A stretch of DNA of 64,000 nucleotides, taken from assembly GCA_900541965.1 (NCBI GenBank), contig UQLN01000007.1, positions 1 to 64,000 on the forward strand, read 5' to 3'. A program made the position numbers and the translations under genes. Origin of the DNA: an uncultured Parabacteroides sp. (lineage in GTDB: Bacteria; Bacteroidota; Bacteroidia; Bacteroidales; Tannerellaceae). Under the pieces are notes generated by a model. The model saw nothing but the letters and a program-made list of their open reading frames with translations, did not search any database and was not told the DNA's origin. Below, in pieces: positions 52,479-59,618 of the stretch (within the stretch, counting starts at the first letter, position 1; every line of letters starts with the position of its first letter).

Positions 52479-54620
52479 ATGAATTTAAAGAAAAGGTTGT
52501 GGGCAGTTGCGCTATGCTTGATAGCTGTCGGACAAGTACATGCCGATGAGGGCATGTGGGTGCTGAAGGAATTAAACAAACAGAATCTCGAAAGGATGAA
52601 AGAACTGGGATTTACCCCTTCCTACGAGCAACTCTACAGTGAAACAGACCCTTGTGTGGCGAATGCCGTGGTTATATTCGGCGGCGGATGTACAGGTATT
52701 ACCGTCTCCAATGAAGGTTTAATCTTTACCAACCACCACTGTGGTTTCGGTTCTATCCAGCAATTGAGTAGTGTGGAACACGACTATTTGAAGAATGGTT
52801 TCGTTTCCCAGACAAAAGAAGAGGAACTTCCCGTTCCGGGATTGAAAGTCCGTTATCTCCGTGAAACGGTAGATGTAAGCGACCGTATCAACTCGGAAAT
52901 AGGTTCCATTAAAGAAGAACATAAACGCTTGGCAGCAGCCGACTCTATCGGACGCGTTATTGCCGATTCCATCGGAAACAACGAATTCCGTGCAGCCGAT
53001 GTCATCCCGTTCTACAACAATAACAAATACTTCCTAATCGTTTACGATGTATTCAGAGACGTCCGTATGGTATTTGCTCCGCCCAGCTCGGTGGGTAAGT
53101 TCGGTGGTGATACCGACAACTGGATGTGGCCGCGTCATACGGGAGACTTTTCCGTATTCCGTGTGTATGCCGATGCAAACAACCAGCCTGCCGAATACAG
53201 CAAGGATAACAAGCCCTATACTCCTAAATATGTAGCGGAAGTATCTTTGCAGGGCTATAAGGATAAGGATTATGCCATGACAATCGGTTTTCCGGGAAGC
53301 ACAGACCGCTATTTGTGTTCATGGGGTGTGCAGCAACGTATCGAGGATAGCAACAAGCCTCGTATCGAAGTGCGCGGCATCAAACAGGCTATCTGGAAAG
53401 ACGCCATGCTTGCCAGCGATGCGGTTCGTATCAAATATGCCTCTAAATATGCAGGCAGCTCCAACTACTGGAAGAACTCCATCGGTATGAACAAAGGGCT
53501 TGCCAACCTGGATGTGGTAGACCGCAAACGCAAGGAAGAAGCCGACTTCGCTGCCTGGGTGGCACAAAGCCCGGCGCGTCAGGAAAAATACGGCGAAGTA
53601 TTAGGCCTGCTTGAAAAAGGCTATACCTCGACCAACGAATACAGAAAAATAGCTACTTATCTGGGCGAAGCCTTTATGAGCGGAGCGGAAATCGTTCGTT
53701 TGGCACGTATGATACAGAGCGTAGATGTGAAAGGCTCCAAACCTGAAGAAATCGATGAATTCCTGGAAGGTCCGCTGAAAGACTTCTACAAAGACTATGA
53801 GCCAACTCTCGACCAGAAAGTGCTGGCAGCCATGATGAAAATCGTAAAAGAACGTGTTCCTGCCGAACATTTGCCGGATATCTACGCAAAAGTAGACAAG
53901 AAATACAAAGGCGATTACGGGAAATATGCTGCCGATGTATTTAAGAAAACAGGTATCCTTTCCTACGACAACGTAGCCAAGATGCTGAAAGACCCGAAAT
54001 TGTATGCGAAACTGAAAAAAGACCCGGCAGCCGAATTAAGCCTGTCCGCCCTGATTTCCATCTTCGAACTGCAACAAATGACGGGAGATGCTTACTACGA
54101 TATTGAAAAAGGCGAACGTCTCTATTTTGCCGGTTTGAAAGAAATGTATCCGGAAAAGGCACTGCCTTCCGATGCAAACTTCACCATGCGTCTGAGTTAC
54201 GGTTCCGTAGGCGGTTACCGTCCTTACGATGCAGCATGGTACGATTATTATACGACGCAAAAAGGTGTCTTCGAGAAAGAAAATCCCGAAAGCGACGAGT
54301 TCTGGGTACAACCCGAAATCCTTGAATTGCTCCGTAGTAAAGATTTCGGACAGTATGCCAACGAAAAAGGCGACTTGCAGCTTTGCTTCTTATCCAACAA
54401 CGATATCACCGGTGGTAACTCCGGTAGCCCGGTATTCGATAAGAATGCCCGCCTTATCGGTCTGGCTTTCGATGGAAACTGGGAAGCGATGAGTGGCGAT
54501 ATTGCTTTTGAACCGGATTTGCAGCGTACCATCAGCGTAGATATCCGCTATGTACTTTATATGATTGACAAATGGGGTAAATGTCCTCGTTTGATTAATG
54601 AATTGAAACTGGTTAAGTAA
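52479..54620 (+). CDS. S46-family dipeptidyl peptidase, DPP7-type
   Basis: 713 residues from MNLKKRLWAVALCLIAVGQVHA, a cleavable signal; the upstream frame would add 21 residues with no signal. The S46 triad is visible: His in TNHHCGFGS near residue 87, Asp in the TDNWMWPRHTGDFSVFR block near 225, and Ser in GGNSGSPVFDKN near 645. Eighteen residues after that Ser is Gly (AFDGNW), as in DPP7, whereas DPP11 has Arg there. It should therefore release dipeptides with a hydrophobic penultimate residue. It is periplasmic or surface exposed and feeds peptide catabolism. Confidence 0.95.
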   Translation: MNLKKRLWAVALCLIAVGQVHADEGMWVLKELNKQNLERMKELGFTPSYEQLYSETDPCVANAVVIFGGGCTGITVSNEGLIFTNHHCGFGSIQQLSSVEHDYLKNGFVSQTKEEELPVPGLKVRYLRETVDVSDRINSEIGSIKEEHKRLAAADSIGRVIADSIGNNEFRAADVIPFYNNNKYFLIVYDVFRDVRMVFAPPSSVGKFGGDTDNWMWPRHTGDFSVFRVYADANNQPAEYSKDNKPYTPKYVAEVSLQGYKDKDYAMTIGFPGSTDRYLCSWGVQQRIEDSNKPRIEVRGIKQAIWKDAMLASDAVRIKYASKYAGSSNYWKNSIGMNKGLANLDVVDRKRKEEADFAAWVAQSPARQEKYGEVLGLLEKGYTSTNEYRKIATYLGEAFMSGAEIVRLARMIQSVDVKGSKPEEIDEFLEGPLKDFYKDYEPTLDQKVLAAMMKIVKERVPAEHLPDIYAKVDKKYKGDYGKYAADVFKKTGILSYDNVAKMLKDPKLYAKLKKDPAAELSLSALISIFELQQMTGDAYYDIEKGERLYFAGLKEMYPEKALPSDANFTMRLSYGSVGGYRPYDAAWYDYYTTQKGVFEKENPESDEFWVQPEILELLRSKDFGQYANEKGDLQLCFLSNNDITGGNSGSPVFDKNARLIGLAFDGNWEAMSGDIAFEPDLQRTISVDIRYVLYMIDKWGKCPRLINELKLVK

Positions 54621-54667
54621 ATATAGAGGGGCACTGTTCGTGTCCTCCCTGTGATTTTCCTTACCGA

Positions 54668-54709
54668 AGCCGGCACATCTTCCGAATAGTGGGTGTGCCG
54701 GCTTTTTTG
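54668..54709 (+). terminator. Intrinsic terminator of the S46 peptidase gene
   Basis: AGCCGGCACA (54668-54677) pairs perfectly with TGTGCCGGCT (54694-54703), followed by a run of T at 54703-54708. It lies 48 nt past the peptidase stop and isolates the downstream adhesin locus. It would also stop transcription arriving from an inverted promoter segment only if active on that strand, where no T-run is seen. Confidence 0.88.
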
Positions 54710-54804
54710 TTAACCGCACTGTTTTGCCCATACCTTCCGTACTATAAGCAAAAAGGATGAATATGATGACCTTCCACCCGGGAATACCCGAAAAGGAGGT
54801 ATTA

Positions 54805-55000
54805 AGTTCTCTAAAGACTAAGTTAAGAATTAGGATAAATTAAAAAATGTCGTGCCGTGAAAGCTGTTAAGAATCATATATTCTCGGCTTTCCAGAGGTC
54901 TATACATACGCATTAAAGCTTTAAAATCAAAGCATTACGCAGTTAATATGTAATAATATCTTTATATATTTGTTTCGCTTAACTTAGTCTTTAGAGAACT
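54805..55000. repeat. Putative invertible promoter segment bounded by perfect 23-bp inverted repeats
   Basis: The left repeat (54805-54827, beginning AGTTCTCTAAAGACTAAG) and the right repeat (54978-55000) are exact reverse complements over all 23 bp, and matching stops abruptly on both sides. They enclose 150 bp holding one -7 box that faces the downstream adhesin gene. This size and layout match known phase-variable promoters of Bacteroides capsule and surface loci. No invertase is encoded in the window. Outside the repeats, 54710-54804 and 55001-55081 show no gene. Confidence 0.78.
54965..54972 (+). promoter_or_regulatory. -7 promoter element (TATATTTG) inside the invertible segment, ON orientation
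   Basis: TATATTTG matches TAnnTTTG and ends 5 bp before the right inverted repeat, so transcription would start within that repeat and run toward the gene at 55082. A weak -33 candidate (TTAA at 54943-54946) lies 18 bp upstream. No -7 box is seen pointing left at the other end. Confidence 0.65.
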
Positions 55001-55081
55001 AACACAGTCCCTTTAAAGAAGAATAATTGCACCGTTCGCTACTTGCAAATAAGATAAAAAGAAACACAAACGATAATATAT

Positions 55082-58000
55082 ATGAAGACGAGGACAAAAC
55101 TGCAGAATCGATCTCCCTTTTTCAAAATGGTGTTGGCACTTGCCGCAAGCGTATATCTGCTTGCTACCTGTACGGTTGAGGCGGATAAAGCAGACCGAGC
55201 ACCCACAGACGGAACGGATAGTGGAAACAAACGTGAGGTACTTCTTTCCTTTAAGAACAAACTCACTGTGAAAGCAACTAAGTCGCAAACTAAGGCAGAT
55301 GCTCCTATTGCCACTGAAGCGGAGAACGAAATCGCAACACTCGACGTATATGTATTCGGTGCAAAAACAGAGGGGGACACCTATACCTTCCGTGAACGGT
55401 TCTCCTATCGGCAGGACGGTTCGGCACTTCCGGCAGGCGCAAAGAAACTCAACCTTGCACCGGGAGCGGATAATGCGACTACTACCGCACTTCTGGAACT
55501 TCAAAAAGGGCTGTTTGTCCGCCTTTACTGCATAGCCAACCAAACAGAACTGATTGACCCGGTCGATGGCAACCCGGTATCCGATACCTATTTCGACCCG
55601 CTTACTTATGATATAGCAACAGGCGTCCTGACAGACGGCATTCCTACCGAGCAACAGTTTCAGGAACTCCATTCCCCACTACTGACGAATGCCTCCCCGG
55701 CATTAGACTTGCCTCTTCCGATGACAGGAGCACAAACCACTCCTATAGACCTGACAAACTTCGATTCTTCGGCACGTATACAGGTAGGCTTTAAGTTAAG
55801 CCGCACAATGGCACGTTTCGATGTAAGCAATATAGAGACGGAATCCAAGTTCCATCTGGAATCCATCTCAATGGGCAACGGGCGGAGAGGAACCACTTTC
55901 TTCCCGGTTAAAGCATATGGTGCTCTCCCTGTGGCAGACGGGGAGTTAATTACTTATCCGGCACGTGCTTTTGAAGGAGAGAAAGCTAATGAAGGTTTGC
56001 AGGTATCTGCGTTCTATAGCTATCCCAGCCCGTTGGAAGATAAAGGCTACCTGATTCTGAACGGTACCTATCAGGTAAACCAGACAGAGGCAAAAGAGGT
56101 GACATATCAAATCCCTTTCAAGCAGCAAACCGCTGATGGAGATTCTGTTGCCCTTGAGATAAACGCTAACCACCGGTACTTCATCGGTATCACAAAAGCA
56201 GATGAATATAAGCTGGACTTTACGCTGGATGTGGCAGATTGGGATGCGGGCGGAAGTATAGACGGCTACGACCCATCAGGAGAAAGCAATGCCCTGTCGC
56301 TGTCGGTTCTCATTTCCGAGGCGATGAAAGACCTTGTTAATTATACGGAAGATATCCGTACGGTAGCCATAGAAGCCAGCGAAGGCACCTCTTTCGATGT
56401 ACAGGTTCGCTGCAATACAGCCCCGGACATTACCAAGAATTATCCCGGCAGTGCCGCCATTCAACAATTCGACTGGTTGGAGATAAGCGCACCCACGGAA
56501 GTAACAAAAGCCCCGGTAGCGGGTTATCGCTACACCGTCTCCGTAAAACCAGGCTACGACAAGGATAGCTATCCCAAAGCCGTTTTCCGCTTTACCGATG
56601 GGATAACCGGAAGCGAGAGCTTGCTTTTTATCATACCTGTTCCACCGATAACCGTTATCATCCCCGAAGAAATGAAAGGGAAGGCAACCTATACGGGAAC
56701 GAACCATACGGTAGCCATAGAAGCGACAGACAATTATCATTTCAAAGTGCAGATAGAGGGCAAGGCTTCCCTGGATATGGGCAAAGAGTATGCCGGCGGT
56801 CCGGAAATGCAGCAGTGCGACTGGTTGGATGTAAGCGGACCGGAAGTGGTAAGTACACCGGAAGAAGGACAGGTTTATACGATTTCAGTGAAATCGGGTT
56901 ATGACAGGGAGGAGTATCCCGATGCCGTTTTCAGCTTCACGAACCCTGAAAGCGGGATTAAAAACGTGCTTTATGTAAAACCGCTTCCGGCGATGCCGGT
57001 TCTGAGTTCGCCGGAGACTGTTGCTGTACATGCCGCAGCAGACTACACAGTCCCCTCCTTCACCATTACCGGGAAAAGTGTAGGCGGCTCCAATATCTCC
57101 GGTCCCGAGTGGCTGACTTATGGAACGACAAGCAGCAGTACCAATCTTTTTTCTTATACGGTAAAGTTAGACCCATCGAAGTCCGGTTTCCCTACGGCAG
57201 TTCCCGGCGAACAAACCATCCGTATAATAAACAGTGGGGATGAAACCAAGGTCGTAGAGGTAAAGGTTCGCTTTACCGAAGCCAATGCATGGCTGGCAAC
57301 CGACCTTAGCGGGTATAACGAATCTAATTCGAGCGGTTACCGCGTGGGAACAGGGGGTAAAACGATGACAGTATCTTTCTATAGCATGTTTACTGCCCCT
57401 GCATTATCCACTTCTTATGATGGTTCGTATTGCAACTCCCAGAACGGAGGCAATAGCTGGCTGAATAATTCCAAACTTGTAAAAACCGAGTTGGTAAACA
57501 ACCGGCGTAAATATACCTTCAATGTGGTAGTGAATGGGGCAAGCGGGACGGATGCGGCTTATCAACTTCACAGGGCAGTAATGAATATCCGGCACAATGG
57601 AAATACAGTTAAATCTTACACCATCTGGCGCGGGGCCTCTTACTATGGTTATCCTGCCGGAGGCGACAGCCCGTATTATACGGCTATCAGGAAAAATGGC
57701 AAATGGTGGGCTCCCGTCAACTGTGGGGCAAGCCGTGTGGCACGGGCCGGTGACGGAAGGAGTGGGACTGTAGCCGGAACTGGCAATATCTACCAGTGGG
57801 GGCGTTACGAAGCTACAAATCATGGAAGTCCGGTAGCCGTTGGTCCTATCGGTAGTACTCGTCCTGGGAACAATACTTTTTATAAAAATCTCAACAGCCC
57901 TTACAACTGGTTAAACAGACTGGATAACTCTTTATGGAACGGTAGCAACAAAGGGACAAACGACCCTTGTCCTTCGGGTTATCGTGTACCGACAGATAGT

Positions 58001-58282
58001 GAATTGATGTCTATCGGAAACGCGAATAGCTATGATGGTAGTGGTGGTTTATTCAAAGTGAATGCCGAGAGTGGTTGTCCTCAGCTTATTTTGCCTGCTG
58101 CGGGCTATCGGAGCTACAATGGCGGTTCGTCCTACGGTCAGGGTTCCGTCGGCTACTACTGGTCGTCGTCAGTGCCGTCCGGTGATACGCTCGCCCGTTA
58201 CGTGAGCTTCTACAGTGCTGCGTTCGACCAGTACGCAAGCTACAGGGCGCTCGGGTTCTCGGTTAGGTGCATCCGCCAATAG
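55082..58282 (+). CDS. Large fimbrillin-like adhesin lipoprotein with C-terminal FISUMP/C-lectin-type domain
   Basis: 1066 residues. The signal ends in YLLATC with Cys30 as the lipid site. Residues ~50-395 resemble fimbrillin/Mfa-like proteins (ATLDVYVFG, VGFKLSRTMARFDVSN, NANHRYFIGITKADEY). Two related Ig/BACON-like units follow (~408-520 and ~520-640; both carry TVAIEA, a central DWLxxS and SVKxGYDxxxYPxAVFxF). A third beta region spans ~640-850. The last ~200 residues form a FISUMP/DUF1566 domain (WAPVNCGASR, YQWGRYEA, CPSGYRVPTDSELM, YYWSSS, GFSVRCIRQ). This predicts a pilus-tip or surface-binding protein. It has its own, apparently invertible, promoter. Confidence 0.85.
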   Translation: MKTRTKLQNRSPFFKMVLALAASVYLLATCTVEADKADRAPTDGTDSGNKREVLLSFKNKLTVKATKSQTKADAPIATEAENEIATLDVYVFGAKTEGDTYTFRERFSYRQDGSALPAGAKKLNLAPGADNATTTALLELQKGLFVRLYCIANQTELIDPVDGNPVSDTYFDPLTYDIATGVLTDGIPTEQQFQELHSPLLTNASPALDLPLPMTGAQTTPIDLTNFDSSARIQVGFKLSRTMARFDVSNIETESKFHLESISMGNGRRGTTFFPVKAYGALPVADGELITYPARAFEGEKANEGLQVSAFYSYPSPLEDKGYLILNGTYQVNQTEAKEVTYQIPFKQQTADGDSVALEINANHRYFIGITKADEYKLDFTLDVADWDAGGSIDGYDPSGESNALSLSVLISEAMKDLVNYTEDIRTVAIEASEGTSFDVQVRCNTAPDITKNYPGSAAIQQFDWLEISAPTEVTKAPVAGYRYTVSVKPGYDKDSYPKAVFRFTDGITGSESLLFIIPVPPITVIIPEEMKGKATYTGTNHTVAIEATDNYHFKVQIEGKASLDMGKEYAGGPEMQQCDWLDVSGPEVVSTPEEGQVYTISVKSGYDREEYPDAVFSFTNPESGIKNVLYVKPLPAMPVLSSPETVAVHAAADYTVPSFTITGKSVGGSNISGPEWLTYGTTSSSTNLFSYTVKLDPSKSGFPTAVPGEQTIRIINSGDETKVVEVKVRFTEANAWLATDLSGYNESNSSGYRVGTGGKTMTVSFYSMFTAPALSTSYDGSYCNSQNGGNSWLNNSKLVKTELVNNRRKYTFNVVVNGASGTDAAYQLHRAVMNIRHNGNTVKSYTIWRGASYYGYPAGGDSPYYTAIRKNGKWWAPVNCGASRVARAGDGRSGTVAGTGNIYQWGRYEATNHGSPVAVGPIGSTRPGNNTFYKNLNSPYNWLNRLDNSLWNGSNKGTNDPCPSGYRVPTDSELMSIGNANSYDGSGGLFKVNAESGCPQLILPAAGYRSYNGGSSYGQGSVGYYWSSSVPSGDTLARYVSFYSAAFDQYASYRALGFSVRCIRQ
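58109..58279 (+). other. Candidate DGR variable region at the 3' end of the adhesin gene
   Basis: Codons 1010-1066 of the adhesin. Variable-type residues (Ser, Tyr, Val, Phe, Leu, Asp) are nearly all written with NNC codons: all eight Tyr are TAC, with AGC, GTC, TTC, CTC and GAC besides. That is what results when AAC codons of a template are altered at adenines. The stretch is richer in G+C than the sequence just upstream and ends in an apparently fixed GGGTTCTCGGTTAGGTGC block. FISUMP-type C-terminal ends are typical targets of diversity-generating retroelements. No template repeat or reverse transcriptase lies in the window. Confidence 0.5.
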
Positions 58283-58321
58283 GCAGGCGAATTAGCTAAG
58301 GCTGACCTTCGGTTGCCTGTC
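58282..58321 (+). other. Stem-loop directly after the adhesin stop codon
   Basis: GGCAGGC (58282-58288) pairs with GCCTGTC (58315-58321, one G-U), and an inner AAGG-CTGA-CCTT hairpin occupies 58298-58309. It begins at the last base of the stop codon. It may be a terminator, although the T-rich tail is weak, or the cruciform element that follows DGR variable regions. Confidence 0.5.
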
Positions 58322-58423
58322 TATCCGCTTCTTTAATTTATTCGATTCATTTCGATTTATATCCCCCGGAACTACCGTGGGGCATAATATAAGTATTAAT
58401 TAATTATCTAAACAATTTATCGT

Positions 58424-59200
58424 ATGGCAACAAACTACAAATGGTTCTTCGACCTCGAAGAGTACACCATGACAAAGGACGTGAAAGAAGATTACGTAGC
58501 AAAAGTGAAAACAATCAAGTCGCTCACCATCGAAGGCATCGCCGATGCCATCGCCGCGGAACGTACGGAATACCGTCCGGAGACAATCGTGAATATCTGC
58601 AATCTGGTAGACGAGAAAATCCGGCAACTGGTCTGTCAGGGCAATACGGTGGTGACCGGCTCGGCCTTGTATTCCCCCTCTATCACCGGACTGCTTATCG
58701 GGACCACGGGAGTAATAAACCCGGATGCCAACAAATGTATCATCAATATCACCCCTTCGGTAGCCATGCGTGCCGAGGTGGCAAAGGTAACCCCTGAGTT
58801 TTCGGGGAACGTGAAGAACTTCGGCGGCGCACGTATCAGCCTTGTAAAAGACGTGACCACCGGAAAGACCGACGGCACCATCACCCCGGGCGGTATGCTG
58901 GACATCACCGGCTCAAAAATCAAATGCGTCAATGCTGATGGCACGGGAACCGGCACGCTCAAGCTGATAAAGGAAAGCACGCAGGCAGTAGCCGCCACCA
59001 TTACCACCTTCGGTATCAACGACCCGAGCCGCCTGATGTTTACGCTCCCCACACCATTGGCAGACGGAACTTACAGGCTGGAAATCGAAACCTGGTTCAG
59101 CAATTCCGCCACCCTGCTGAAAGAGCCGCGCACGCTGGTATATCCCCTTCCCCTGACAGTGGGGACGCCAAGTGACGGCGACAAGCCCAGCGAATTATAA
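58424..59200 (+). CDS. HU-like DNA-binding domain / DUF4469 protein
   Basis: 258 residues without a signal peptide. Residues ~1-120 resemble the HU/IHF-like domain found in Bacteroidales DUF4469 proteins (VKTIKSLTIEGIADAIAAERTEYRPETIVNICNLV, then VVTGSALYSPSITGL). The C-terminal ~110 residues resemble the Ig-like DUF4469 domain (GARISLVKDVTTGKTDGTITPGGMLDITG, GTLKLIKESTQAV). Its biological role is unknown. It lies 141 bp after the adhesin gene. The codon choice is more G+C rich than in the housekeeping genes of this window. Confidence 0.82.
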   Translation: MATNYKWFFDLEEYTMTKDVKEDYVAKVKTIKSLTIEGIADAIAAERTEYRPETIVNICNLVDEKIRQLVCQGNTVVTGSALYSPSITGLLIGTTGVINPDANKCIINITPSVAMRAEVAKVTPEFSGNVKNFGGARISLVKDVTTGKTDGTITPGGMLDITGSKIKCVNADGTGTGTLKLIKESTQAVAATITTFGINDPSRLMFTLPTPLADGTYRLEIETWFSNSATLLKEPRTLVYPLPLTVGTPSDGDKPSEL

Positions 59201-59253
59201 CATCGCCCGTTATATAAGTATATTTTTTAGAAGGTTATCAAAAAGCTATTACT

Positions 59254-59353
59254 GAACGCAGAATTCGCAGAACACGCAGACTTTCGCAGACTATTTTATT
59301 GAAAATCAATAGAATCTGCGAAAGTCTGCGCTCTGTCTGCGTAGTCTGCGTTC
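59254..59353. repeat. Long inverted repeat built of CGCAGA units
   Basis: The left arm (59254-59290) holds four CGCAGA units spaced 9-10 bp apart. The right arm (59315-59353) holds four TCTGCG units, and the outer GAACGCAGA pairs with TCTGCGTTC. CTATT and AATAG continue the stem into the loop. The layout resembles dispersed intergenic palindromes of Bacteroidales genomes. No gene is visible in 59201-59618; this repeat and the tandem array at 59398 are its main content. Confidence 0.8.
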
Positions 59354-59397
59354 TCTAATATATCCTAATATATACATCCGGCTCGCCCCTCTGATTT

Positions 59398-59508
59398 CTG
59401 CGTCTACCATCGCCGCCGCCCTGCGTCTACCGTAGACGGCGCTCGGCGTCTGCTGTCGACGGCGCCCTGCGTCTATCATAGACGCGCCTCGGCGTCTGCC
59501 GTCGACGG
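59398..59508. repeat. 23-bp tandem repeat array, about 4.8 copies, each with an internal palindrome
   Basis: Units start at 59398, 59421, 59444, 59467 and 59490, alternating between CTGCGTCTA and CGGCGTCTG openings. Each holds a near-palindrome such as CGTCTACCGTAGACG or CGTCTATCATAGACG. The array is much richer in G+C than its flanks and lies about 110 bp upstream of the LytS-type kinase gene. It could be a regulator-binding array or a hairpin-forming repeat. Confidence 0.8.
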
Positions 59509-59618
59509 AAGAAGGAATACTCATCCAAAACCGCTATCCGCTCATTTACATACAGCCATTCAACCTTTATAAGATACTTTCGGAAGGTAATTAAATTATT
59601 CATCTTATTTTTACAGGT

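Noticed and set aside
55013..55672. 219-codon frame antisense to the adhesin gene start
   Set aside because: Cys-rich shadow overlapping the adhesin signal sequence and its leader; no independent support.
59398..59508. Tandem array considered as a CRISPR array
   Set aside because: Units are contiguous 23-bp repeats with no unique spacers, and no cas genes are present.
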